10,000 bases of DNA, taken from NCBI GenBank assembly GCA_020216845.1, contig JAIWNK010000105.1, forward strand, positions 1 to 10,000, in the 5' to 3' direction. Under the pieces are notes generated by a model. The model made no database searches and was not told the DNA's origin. It saw nothing but the letters and a program-made list of their open reading frames with translations. The DNA comes from Anaerolinea sp. Its GTDB lineage: Bacteria > Chloroflexota > Anaerolineae > Anaerolineales > Anaerolineaceae. This document shows positions 1-6,545 of the stretch, one piece after another. Made by a program: the position numbers and the translations under genes. Numbering within the stretch: the first letter of the stretch is position 1; the number at the start of each line of letters is the position of its first letter.

Positions 1-423
1 CTCCATTGGGATCACCTGACTATATCCCCCTCCGGCTGCCCCCCCTTTGATGCCAAAAGTTGGCCCCTGACTTGGTTGCCGAATGCAAGTCACCACCCGT
101 TTGCCCAAATGCGCCCCCAACGCCTGACTGAGACCAACGGTCGTTGTTGTTTTTCCTTCTCCCAAAGGTGTTGGGGTAATCGCCGTCACATCCACATAAT
201 ACCCATTTGGCACATCTCGCAAGCGTTCCAAAACCTCAAGCTTAACCTTTGCCTTGTAAGGTCCATACAGCTCAATTTCATCGGGCAACAAACCAAGTTC
301 TTCCGCCACCTGAACAATTGGCTTGAGCTCCGCCGCCTGTGCAATTTCAATATCCGATGGAACAGGAAGCACACGCTTCAGCGGCGTTGGCCGAAATTCT
401 TGCCGAGCAATTGCAGCACACAT
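1..423 (-). CDS. fhs: Formate--tetrahydrofolate ligase, N-terminal 141 residues (truncated by window edge)
   Basis: This enzyme makes 10-formyltetrahydrofolate from formate, tetrahydrofolate and ATP in the cytoplasm. It serves C1 metabolism and, where present, the methyl branch of the Wood-Ljungdahl pathway. Translation on the minus strand from the ATG at 423-421 gives 141 residues that stay open to base 1. Family landmarks are clear: SDIEIAQ (23-29), ELYGPYKAK (51-59), and the ATP-binding loop [15 protein letters not shown] (83-97). After these come [19 protein letters not shown] (115-133) and the start of the VIPME segment. The family is usually about 550-560 residues, so roughly the first quarter is present. 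A good ribosome-binding site (AAAGGAG, complement of 430-436) precedes the ATG and supports this start. The first 20 or so residues before SDIEIAQ are a somewhat longer N-terminus than in many homologues. The gene is divergent from the histidine kinase. Confidence 0.95.
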   Translation of the reverse strand, partial: MCAAIARQEFRPTPLKRVLPVPSDIEIAQAAELKPIVQVAEELGLLPDEIELYGPYKAKVKLEVLERLRDVPNGYYVDVTAITPTPLGEGKTTTTVGLSQALGAHLGKRVVTCIRQPSQGPTFGIKGGAAGGGYSQVIPME

Positions 424-471
424 AAGCAACTCCTTTTCGATTGATAAAATCAGCCCTGCGACGGGTATTTA

Positions 472-500
472 ATTATTGACCAATTATCGCAGAAAAGCAA
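472..500 (-). promoter_or_regulatory. Candidate promoter for fhs
   Basis: On the minus strand, TTGCTT (complement of 495-500) is followed by a 17-bp spacer and AATAAT (complement of 472-477), about 49 bp before the fhs start codon. The spacing is ideal and both hexamers are moderate matches to the sigma-70 consensus. The surrounding DNA is AT-rich. This is a pattern match only. Confidence 0.3.
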
Positions 501-530
501 GTCTTCTGACTTGTTCGTATCATTTTCGTG

Positions 531-536
531 TACAAT
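531..536 (+). promoter_or_regulatory. Candidate -10 element for the histidine kinase gene
   Basis: TACAAT lies 47 bp before the kinase start codon in the divergent intergenic region. No convincing -35 hexamer is seen at 16-18 bp. The TTGTTC at 511-516 is only 14 bp away. The call rests mainly on position and on reuse of TACAAT ahead of other genes in this window. Confidence 0.25.
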
Positions 537-583
537 TAACCGGTTCCCACCTCATGCTCAGGTCAAAGTCAGGAGAATCATCC

Positions 584-1822
584 ATGCCCGGCGAATTCAT
601 TTCCCCCCAAGCCTTCCAACACTTGCTCAATCAGCAGCCTGTTCAACTGCCCGCTGAAACAGTCGAACCCATCTTGCTTCCCCTGTTTGCCTCGATTGAC
701 CGTTCCTTATTCGACCGTCTTGCCAAGCAACATTCGTGTGCGCCCGCAGAAATCATCTGTCGTGAAGGCGATACCGCCGATGCCGCCTATCTAATCTGGT
801 CGGGGCGTGTTGCCATCGTCAAAGGCAGCCTCGATGAACCGCTCCTGCTCGGCATTCGTCTCCCCGGCGAAATGGTCGGTGAAATGGCCTTACTCGAAAA
901 CAAACCTCGTTCTGCCACCATCATCGCCCTCACCCCCACCTACCTGTTGCGCATCAATGCCAGCGAATTTCAACAGCTGCTCTTTATCCAACCCGAAATG
1001 GCGCGTCAGGTCATGTCCTCGATTAGTGCACGCCTGCGTCAAGCCGATGCTGCCCGTGCCAGTGGAGAGCAACAAAGTCGGCAACTCAGTGAAAAGGTTC
1101 AAACCCTAGAAACCGAAAAACAACAACTCCTCAACATCCAACGCGTCCGCCAGGAAACCAGCGACCTCATCATCCACGATCTGCGCAACCCGCTCAACAC
1201 CATCTATCTCACACTGTGCATGTTGGAACTAACCCTACCACCTGAAATTGCCAGCGAAAACCGCCAACCTCTTGAAATTGCCAAATCTGCTGCTGAACGG
1301 ATGAAACGCCTTGTCAACTCGCTGCTCGATATCTCCCGCCTCGAATCGGGTCAATCACCACTGCATCTTTGCTCCACCAACTTAAACAGTCTAATTCAGG
1401 ATATGCTACGTCAATTAGCCTTCAGCGCTGAAATCGCCCAAGTACAACTGATTACCGATATTTCCGACGCCTTGCCGACCCTCAATATAGACGAAGACAA
1501 AATCGGACGTGTGATTGCCAACCTGATTGACAACGCCCTAAAATTCACCCCCCCGCAAGGCAGCATCACCATTGCGGCACATGCCACGCCTGAGGAAATC
1601 ACCGTCTCCATCACCGACACAGGCCCAGGCATTCCGCCCGAAGATCGCCAACGGATCTTCGAGCGGTTTGCCCAATCCAACCAGGAAAAGCCTCAACGCG
1701 GCTTTGGCCTGGGGCTCACCTTCTGTCAATTAGCCATTCAGGCGCACGGTGGACGAATTTGGGTCGAAGCAGGTGAAAACGGACTTGGCAGCCGTTTCAT
1801 CTTCACCCTACCCCTCCACTAA
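584..1822 (+). CDS. Soluble sensor histidine kinase with N-terminal cyclic-nucleotide-binding domain
   Basis: This is a two-component sensor kinase of 412 residues with no membrane segment, so it should act in the cytoplasm. Residues about 34-150 form a CRP/cNMP-type beta-roll. It includes IICREGDTADAAYLIWSG and a phosphate-binding cassette GEMALLENKPRSAT (99-112) that keeps the Glu and the Arg-Ser which contact cyclic nucleotide in CRP. A Gln/Glu-rich stretch (about 150-190) looks like a coiled-coil linker. Then come the H-box IIHDLRNPLN with phospho-acceptor His198, the N-box NLIDNALKF (313-321), the G1 box DTGPGI (345-350), the F-box IFERFAQ and the G2 box GFGLGL (373-378). The catalytic parts therefore look complete. 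The ATG at 584 is preferred because AGGAGA (571-576) precedes it at good spacing. An in-frame TTG at 476 lacks such a site. No response regulator gene lies next to it, so the partner is unknown. Whether the ligand is cAMP, cGMP or something else cannot be read from the sequence. Confidence 0.9.
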   Translation: MPGEFISPQAFQHLLNQQPVQLPAETVEPILLPLFASIDRSLFDRLAKQHSCAPAEIICREGDTADAAYLIWSGRVAIVKGSLDEPLLLGIRLPGEMVGEMALLENKPRSATIIALTPTYLLRINASEFQQLLFIQPEMARQVMSSISARLRQADAARASGEQQSRQLSEKVQTLETEKQQLLNIQRVRQETSDLIIHDLRNPLNTIYLTLCMLELTLPPEIASENRQPLEIAKSAAERMKRLVNSLLDISRLESGQSPLHLCSTNLNSLIQDMLRQLAFSAEIAQVQLITDISDALPTLNIDEDKIGRVIANLIDNALKFTPPQGSITIAAHATPEEITVSITDTGPGIPPEDRQRIFERFAQSNQEKPQRGFGLGLTFCQLAIQAHGGRIWVEAGENGLGSRFIFTLPLH

Positions 1823-2298
1823 AATAACCCAAAGAAGCGCAACAAAGGTCGACCATATCCCGCCATGAAAGGCCAGGGAATGGCAACCAACAACAGCACA
1901 AACGAAGCCAGGAACCACAGCGCGGCGCGTTTGTGCTTCGCAACATCGCTATGTGCCTTTTTGGATTGCACCCGCCCCACATGAGCGAGGATCAATCCGA
2001 TCAACATCAACAACCAGTGTTCCATTGCAAAAAAGCGCACACTGCTTGTTCCAGCCACAGCCCCAAAATTAAGCAGTGCGCTTTGCCAACCGCGGCTAAA
2101 GAACAGCACAATCCCCAACAACAATTGTATGTCGAACAAATTGTTGTACCACAACCCCGTCTGATTATCCAACTTTTTCCAAGGCTTCTTCCCCAGCCAA
2201 CCGGAGAACCCTCGAACAATTGCCAAAACACCAAACACAACCACTGCCCAACGGGTTAAATTGTGCAATGTCAACAAAACCAAGTTAAAGATATCCAT
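1819..2298 (-). CDS. Four-helix integral membrane protein of unknown function (sometimes annotated cytochrome b-like)
   Basis: The protein has 159 residues and four hydrophobic segments at about 8-30, 54-70, 92-110 and 125-145, so it is an inner-membrane protein. It resembles, from memory, a family of about 145-160 residues found in Bacteroidetes and other phyla and loosely annotated 'cytochrome b'. Shared landmarks are an N-terminal LHNLTRW, a WLGKKPW loop, MEHW in helix 3, then GRVQSKKAHSDVAKHK and IPWPF near the end. His12, His94 and His106 lie in or next to helices and could bind haem or metal, but no classical b-haem pair spacing is established. The ATG at 2298 has AGGAGA eight bases upstream. 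A longer reading to 2370 adds only a non-membrane stretch without a better start. Its stop overlaps the kinase stop tail to tail by 4 bp. Confidence 0.7.
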   Translation of the reverse strand: MDIFNLVLLTLHNLTRWAVVVFGVLAIVRGFSGWLGKKPWKKLDNQTGLWYNNLFDIQLLLGIVLFFSRGWQSALLNFGAVAGTSSVRFFAMEHWLLMLIGLILAHVGRVQSKKAHSDVAKHKRAALWFLASFVLLLVAIPWPFMAGYGRPLLRFFGLF

Positions 2299-2575
2299 CT
2301 TTTTCTTCTCCTGGATTAAGATTTTTAGAACAAGCCATAAGCCAATATGCGCTTGGCAGCACCTCGCCACCTATGGTTAGCCGAAAATGTACATTGCTCA
2401 GAATAGTAATTGCCTTAAGCCTCCTCCCGAGTAAAGCCATGCCCCAAACTTGCTTTTCATCCAAACTTTGGGGAAAACTTCTTCAATGATTACAGACAGA
2501 ATTGTATCATAATTGTATACCGAAGCACCCCCAAAAACACAAAAATGTACAACCTTCTGTGCGTATTAAACCAAA
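2299..2575. other. Gene-free interval between manA and the membrane-protein gene
   Basis: I see no credible gene in these 277 bp. Contents include a perfect inverted repeat CCCCAAA (2442-2448) / TTTGGGG (2467-2473). The second arm carries its own small palindrome CCAAACTTTGG (2461-2471). The octamer AATTGTAT is repeated at 2500-2507 and 2511-2518. A weaker GCCAA/TTGGC pair lies at 2341-2357. No clear intrinsic terminator for manA is visible. If transcription of the membrane-protein gene begins near 2500, its leader would be about 200 nt. Confidence 0.5.
2501..2509 (-). promoter_or_regulatory. Extended -10-like element TGATACAAT upstream of the membrane-protein gene
   Basis: On the minus strand this reads TGATACAAT, the TGn extension plus TACAAT. 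A second TACAAT (complement of 2512-2517) lies 11 bp further upstream. The -35 match is poor, which an extended -10 promoter could tolerate. The element lies about 200 bp before the start codon of the membrane-protein gene. Confidence 0.3.
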
Positions 2576-3559
2576 TCATCCGCCAATAGTCTTGGACGCT
2601 TCTTCGGACATTGCAACAGCCGCCAGCAAAACCCGACTCTTCTTCATTGGCTGCACCACGCATTCAGCGCTTGCCGCAGGGATGAAAGCTGTTTCTAACC
2701 GATCAAGACACATCCGTTGTTGACCACAAAGCAGTTCCACCGCCCCCTCTACCACCGTCAAAGTCTGAAACGACCTGCGTCCTGACGGCAAAAGCCCGCT
2801 TTGATGCTGCAAAGTCAGCAAATCCAACCGAAATTGCACCCCAGCCGCCAAGATTGCTCTCTGTCCATCCTCCAAGGCCGGCATTGGGTGATGAAAGGTG
2901 CCTGAATCAACACGAACAACTCGCCGCGCTTTTTCCACATGCAAAACCCTACCGTTTGAAAGAGGCCGATCCCAATCATAGATTCGGTAAGTCAGATCAG
3001 AAGCCTGCTGAATTTCATAAATCAAAAGCCCCGGGCCAAGTGCATGAATGGTGCCCGCCGGAACATACACCGTATCTCCAGCTTGCACCCGCAATCGTTG
3101 TACAACATCCAACACACGCCCTTCATTCACTGCTTGCAACAAATTTTCCTGTGAGACGGTGGGCAAAACCCCGGCGATTAACTCAGCCCCCGGCAACGCA
3201 TCAATCACATGCCAGGCCTCCGTTTTTCCGGTCATGCTTTTGCCTTCCAGCTGCTGCGCCTGCACATCATCCGGGTGCACCTGCACCGAAAGCCAGTCTG
3301 CGCAATCCAATAATTTAACCAGCAACGGAAAACGTTGAGGAGATTGCGAAAACACAAGATCGCCCAGCAAAGCTGCACCATGTTGCCGCATTGCCTGAGC
3401 CAATGTTTGTCCGGCAAGGGCACCTTCTGCAATCAAATCATTTTCGTACACAACCCAGGCTTCAGCAGTTTTCTGACCTGGACGCAGGCGTTGCCCACCC
3501 CAAACATAATCACGATATTCCGGGATTAACTTGAAAGGCAATAAATTGTCCACACACAC
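2576..3559 (-). CDS. manA: Mannose-6-phosphate isomerase, class I (phosphomannose isomerase)
   Basis: The enzyme interconverts mannose 6-phosphate and fructose 6-phosphate in the cytoplasm, using zinc. It has 327 residues, the size of the short Bacillus-type enzymes rather than the longer E. coli form. The cupin zinc site is intact: SVQVHPDD (91-98, giving Gln93 and His95), KTEAWHVI (112-119, Glu114) and VPAGTIHALGPG (166-177, His172). YRIYDWDRP (191-199) carries the catalytic Arg region. A second cupin-like beta domain fills residues about 220-320. The start codon is GTG at 3559-3557, with another in-frame GTG two codons later. Neither has a good ribosome-binding site, and the pfk stop codon lies only 12 bp upstream, so translation is probably coupled to pfk. 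A candidate internal promoter lies in the end of pfk. The product is fructose 6-phosphate, the substrate of the pfk gene before it, which fits a shared sugar-entry role. Confidence 0.93.
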   Translation of the reverse strand: MCVDNLLPFKLIPEYRDYVWGGQRLRPGQKTAEAWVVYENDLIAEGALAGQTLAQAMRQHGAALLGDLVFSQSPQRFPLLVKLLDCADWLSVQVHPDDVQAQQLEGKSMTGKTEAWHVIDALPGAELIAGVLPTVSQENLLQAVNEGRVLDVVQRLRVQAGDTVYVPAGTIHALGPGLLIYEIQQASDLTYRIYDWDRPLSNGRVLHVEKARRVVRVDSGTFHHPMPALEDGQRAILAAGVQFRLDLLTLQHQSGLLPSGRRSFQTLTVVEGAVELLCGQQRMCLDRLETAFIPAASAECVVQPMKKSRVLLAAVAMSEEASKTIGG

Positions 3560-3571
3560 TCAAAGCGGCGT

Positions 3572-4684
3572 CTAATCTCCCAGACAAATGCCCAGGTCGC
3601 GCGCAGTCAAAATTGTATCACAATCCAATGGAACTGTCTTCATCCGTCGCGTAGCATCTTCCAAAGGCACATATTGAACAATTGGCGGGTCAAGCGCAAC
3701 CAAAATACCGCGCCGCCCCTCGCTGATTGCCCGCACCGCCGCTGCGCCAAAGCGCAATGCCACCAACCGATCAAAGCTTGTTGGCGAACCGCCCCGCAGC
3801 AAATGCCCCAGCACCACCACACGCGTTTCTTTGCCGGTCATCTGTTGCAATTCCTGAGAAACTTTCTCCCCAATGCCGCCCAAACGCTCCGCCCGTCCAA
3901 CTTCATGACTGATCACAGAAACCGTTCCGTCTTTTGGCCTTGCGCCTTCCGCCACCACCACAATCGAGAAATTACTTCCTTGCTCCTCGCGAAGGCGAAT
4001 TTTTTCTGCCACTTTTTCCAAATCATACGGGATTTCTGGCAGAAGAATCACATCCGCCGAGCCCGCAACCCCACTTTCCAACGCAATCCAGCCAGCATAT
4101 CGCCCCATCACCTCGACCACAATCACGCGCCGATGCGAAGAAGCTGTGCTGTGCAACCGATCCAAACATTCTGTGCTGAAAGCCACGGCTGTATTGAAAC
4201 CAAAAGTCACCACCGTCTGATCTAAGTCATTGTCAATCGTCTTTGGCACGCCCACAACCCACAGCCCCTTGCGCGCCAGCGCATTGGCAATCGTCATCGA
4301 ACCATCTCCGCCGATGGAAATTAGCGCATCAATCTCGTGCATTCGAAAAGAACGCACCAACTCATCCGTCCGATCCACCTCTTCAATCGTACCATCCGGC
4401 ATTTTCAGCGGAAAACTCAATGGACTGCCGCGGTTGGTTGTTCCCAAAATCGTGCCGCCCAGGTGCGTAATGCCACGCACCCGTTCCCTTGTCAGGCGAA
4501 TCAATCCGCCATCCAAATAATTTTCTGGCATCAACAAGCCATTAAAGCCATCGCGAATGCCGTACATCTCCCAGCCACGATTAATGCCAGCCAACACAGC
4601 CGCTCGAATGACCGCATTCAGGCCAGGGGCATCGCCGCCGCCTGTACAAATTGCCACCCGCTTCACTTTTACATCTTCAGCCAT
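3572..4684 (-). CDS. pfkA: 6-phosphofructokinase (mixed-substrate clade, probably ATP-dependent)
   Basis: This glycolytic kinase phosphorylates fructose 6-phosphate to fructose 1,6-bisphosphate. It has 370 residues. TGGGDAPGLNAVIRA (14-28) is the N-terminal nucleotide loop, and GGDGS (125-129) has Gly where pyrophosphate-dependent enzymes have Asp. PKTIDNDLD (147-155) contains the catalytic Asp151, but with Lys148 in place of the Gly of classical bacterial ATP enzymes. VMGRYAGWIAL (192-202) and LRGGSPTSFDR (296-306) bind sugar phosphate. The Gly128/Lys148 pair is typical of the mixed-substrate group III enzymes. Gly128 favours ATP as donor, though the sequence alone does not exclude pyrophosphate use. 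The ATG at 4684 has GGGAGGT immediately upstream. An earlier in-frame start at 4720 would read through that site and is less likely. Confidence 0.93.
   Translation of the reverse strand: MAEDVKVKRVAICTGGGDAPGLNAVIRAAVLAGINRGWEMYGIRDGFNGLLMPENYLDGGLIRLTRERVRGITHLGGTILGTTNRGSPLSFPLKMPDGTIEEVDRTDELVRSFRMHEIDALISIGGDGSMTIANALARKGLWVVGVPKTIDNDLDQTVVTFGFNTAVAFSTECLDRLHSTASSHRRVIVVEVMGRYAGWIALESGVAGSADVILLPEIPYDLEKVAEKIRLREEQGSNFSIVVVAEGARPKDGTVSVISHEVGRAERLGGIGEKVSQELQQMTGKETRVVVLGHLLRGGSPTSFDRLVALRFGAAAVRAISEGRRGILVALDPPIVQYVPLEDATRRMKTVPLDCDTILTARDLGICLGD
3612..3640 (-). promoter_or_regulatory. Candidate internal promoter for manA inside the 3' end of pfkA
   Basis: On the minus strand AAGACA (complement of 3635-3640), a 17-bp spacer and the extended -10 TGATACAAT (complement of 3612-3620) lie about 53 bp before the manA start. 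The bases also encode pfk residues near its C-terminus, so the match may be chance. Confidence 0.25.
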
Positions 4685-4727
4685 TCTGGCACCTCCCAAA
4701 GAACAAAAAAACAAGATCAATGAGAGA

Positions 4728-4736
4728 ATTGTAGCA
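4728..4736 (-). promoter_or_regulatory. Extended -10-like element TGCTACAAT upstream of pfkA
   Basis: TGCTACAAT on the minus strand lies in the 77-bp gap between the hydrolase stop and the pfk start, about 44 bp before the pfk ATG. The -35 region is weak. The element suggests that pfk and manA can be transcribed apart from the two upstream genes. Confidence 0.35.
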
Positions 4737-4761
4737 TCGAAGCGAAAAACGTGCAGCTCGT

Positions 4762-5589
4762 CTAGCCAAGCAATTTCAGCCAGGCAACCAATTTTTCAGC
4801 CAGGGCTGCCTCACACCCCGTATACACATGATCCGCCCCAACGATCACCTCTGTCTGACAGCCAGGCACAGGCGCATCCAGCAACGAACGCACCGTTGTG
4901 CACCAATCCAACTCTGTATCCCCACAAGCCGCAAAGCGCGGCAGCTGAAACCCCTTCAGCAACTGCAACGTGTCCACGGCACAAGCCGCATGGTCACACA
5001 CCGTCTCTGCGCTCATCAAATAGGGCCACTGTTCCCCCACAAAAAAGCGCTTTCCTTCTCCAATTTCTACCCGACGTTGTGCTTCAGCCAACCATTCCTC
5101 TAAAGAACGTCCCCCGCCCAGGTTCGGCAACTGCCAGGGGACAATATCAGCCACCCGTTGTAATGGCGAAAGCACAGCCAGCCCAACCACGCGTTCATCG
5201 CTCGTGCGGTCCAGATAGTCGCACACCTTCGGCGCCGCCTTACTATGCCCAACCAACGCCAATCGTTCAAAGCCGCGCGCCATCATCCAATCGCACCCCG
5301 CTTGCACATCATAGAAACTATCCGCAAAGCGTTCCGTTGCTGCACCGATAATCCCCGTACCACGATTGTTAAACACCAAACAAGAGAATCCTGCTTCCGC
5401 CAGCAAAGGCGGCAAGCTACTTTCTACCTCACCAATAAAACTGCCCGTCATGCCATGTACCAACACCACCCCAAGGGCTTGTTTCGGCGACTGCGCCGCA
5501 TACAATGCACCCATCATGCGCCGACCATCCCCTGTCTGCAGCTGAACCAACTCAGCAACTGCCTGCACCCGTTGCTCTACAAAAGTCAT
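4762..5589 (-). CDS. Alpha/beta-hydrolase fold protein, substrate unknown
   Basis: The protein has 275 residues and no signal peptide, so it should be a cytoplasmic serine hydrolase. The oxyanion strand is VVLVHGMTGSF (41-51), followed by CLVFNNRGTG (70-79). The nucleophile elbow is LVGHSKAAPK (112-121), with Ser116 as the likely nucleophile. Candidate triad partners are Asp224 in ACGDTELDW and His254 in VGADHVYTG. The elbow has Ala where most of the superfamily has the final Gly of GxSxG. The order of motifs and the overall length fit a small-molecule esterase or peptidase-like lipase, but I cannot name a substrate. Its ATG overlaps the aldolase stop as ATGA, and a strong GGAGGT site sits inside the end of the aldolase gene. 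The two proteins are therefore probably co-translated. Confidence 0.8.
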   Translation of the reverse strand: MTFVEQRVQAVAELVQLQTGDGRRMMGALYAAQSPKQALGVVLVHGMTGSFIGEVESSLPPLLAEAGFSCLVFNNRGTGIIGAATERFADSFYDVQAGCDWMMARGFERLALVGHSKAAPKVCDYLDRTSDERVVGLAVLSPLQRVADIVPWQLPNLGGGRSLEEWLAEAQRRVEIGEGKRFFVGEQWPYLMSAETVCDHAACAVDTLQLLKGFQLPRFAACGDTELDWCTTVRSLLDAPVPGCQTEVIVGADHVYTGCEAALAEKLVAWLKLLG

Positions 5590-6410
5590 TGCAACACCTC
5601 CTCTAAAATAGGCGCCTTGACGCCATACTGATCACAAATCTTACGCAAATCTTCAAGCGAAAGCCCTGTTGCAGCCTGCCCTGCCAACAAGTTCATATAC
5701 TCGTACTGCGCAGCTGTTTCGGCATATTCAACCAAATCTGCGGCAGCCTCCAGGCTGCGCTCACTACGAGTCACAATCCCATGTCGCTGCCAAACGACAG
5801 CCCGATAACGGCTCAAGCCATCCATCGTTTGCTGCATCTGCTCAGCAGAAGATGGCGTTGCGTAAGGCAGATACCCAATTCCCTCTGGAAAAACCAATAC
5901 CGTTTCCGGTTGCCAGCGCAACAGCGCCCGATTCAACGCCACCGTGCTGCCATAAGCTGCCAAATGGCTCAAATATACCAAATGACGCGGTTGCGCATGA
6001 ACCACAGCATGAAAACGCGCACCTTCAAAACGCACGTGCTGCTGATGTACCGCCAAATGCGAATTGAACTCACTGCTTGGCCGCAAATCTTGTACTGCAT
6101 AGCGCGCCGCTTCATTACCACCCGGCAGCACATTCATCAAGCAGAGAGTCACCGCCGGATTCTCAGCCACATCTCGCAAGCGACACCCCGAGCTCGTCAC
6201 AATGACCCACCCGTCCGCCAGTGCCGGCACAGATACCGGCAACGCAACCACATCCCAGAAACGAAACCGCTCCTCGATCCCCTCAAGAGAACGCACAAAC
6301 ACCGACAAATTGCCTGCTGCGCCCTCAGCAGACCCTAAAACAGTCAGCTGCTGACCAACCCGCCCCAAAGCAGCTACCAGGTCAGAAAAAAAGGGTGGTT
6401 GAAGATTCAT
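5586..6410 (-). CDS. Class II aldolase, rhamnulose-1-phosphate aldolase-like
   Basis: The 274 residues match the length of E. coli RhaD. Motifs run in RhaD order. AAGNLSV (31-37) and VTSSGCRLRD (71-80) are phosphate-site loops, and PSSEFNSHLAVH (111-122) carries the putative catalytic base Glu114. VVHAQPRHL (136-144), FPEGIGYLPYATPSS (174-188) and WQRHGIV (207-213) follow. RhaD binds zinc with an H-x-H pair and a later His. Here the first (His138) and third (His210) are kept, but the second position is Gln140. Activity on rhamnulose 1-phosphate, or another ketose phosphate giving dihydroxyacetone phosphate plus an aldehyde, is inferred from the family. No rhamnose isomerase or kinase is nearby, so the substrate is open. 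The ATG at 6410 has GGGAG five bases upstream. A TTG four codons earlier is less likely. Confidence 0.8.
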   Translation of the reverse strand: MNLQPPFFSDLVAALGRVGQQLTVLGSAEGAAGNLSVFVRSLEGIEERFRFWDVVALPVSVPALADGWVIVTSSGCRLRDVAENPAVTLCLMNVLPGGNEAARYAVQDLRPSSEFNSHLAVHQQHVRFEGARFHAVVHAQPRHLVYLSHLAAYGSTVALNRALLRWQPETVLVFPEGIGYLPYATPSSAEQMQQTMDGLSRYRAVVWQRHGIVTRSERSLEAAADLVEYAETAAQYEYMNLLAGQAATGLSLEDLRKICDQYGVKAPILEEVLQ

Positions 6411-6439
6411 CGAAGCTCCCAAACAACAAATTTTTGCTA

Positions 6440-6473
6440 ATTTTACCGCAAGTTTTTACAACAGCAAAAACTT
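6440..6473 (-). promoter_or_regulatory. Candidate promoter and operator-like palindrome for the aldolase-hydrolase genes
   Basis: On the minus strand TTGCTG (complement of 6462-6467) and TAAAAT (complement of 6440-6445) are 16 bp apart, about 30 bp before the aldolase ATG. An exact inverted repeat, AAGTTTTT (6450-6457) and AAAAACTT (6466-6473) with an 8-bp spacer, overlaps the -35 and spacer. That is a usual place for a repressor operator. Which protein binds, if any, is unknown. Confidence 0.35.
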
Positions 6474-6545
6474 CTCGGAAACTAACTATCCAGCTTTAAC
6501 CTCATCCACGCTCATTCTGCAGGACAAATTGCCCATCCAACCCAG

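Noticed and set aside
2299..2370. 24-residue N-terminal extension of the membrane protein
   Set aside because: The strong ribosome-binding site lies between the extension and the ATG at 2298, and the family-like sequence begins at that ATG.
3608..3621. Repeat of AATTGTATCA shared with 2500-2509, considered as a dispersed repeat
   Set aside because: It is short, and one copy is coding. The match is better explained by a promoter-like element or chance than by a repeat family.
4557..5351. 264-codon plus-strand frame opposite the hydrolase
   Set aside because: It is a Pro/Ser/Gln/Arg-rich composition shadow of the minus-strand hydrolase gene and spans the pfk promoter gap.
5781..6338. 185-codon plus-strand frame opposite the aldolase
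   Set aside because: It is rich in Arg, His and Gln, has no family pattern, and lies opposite a gene with clear class II aldolase motifs.
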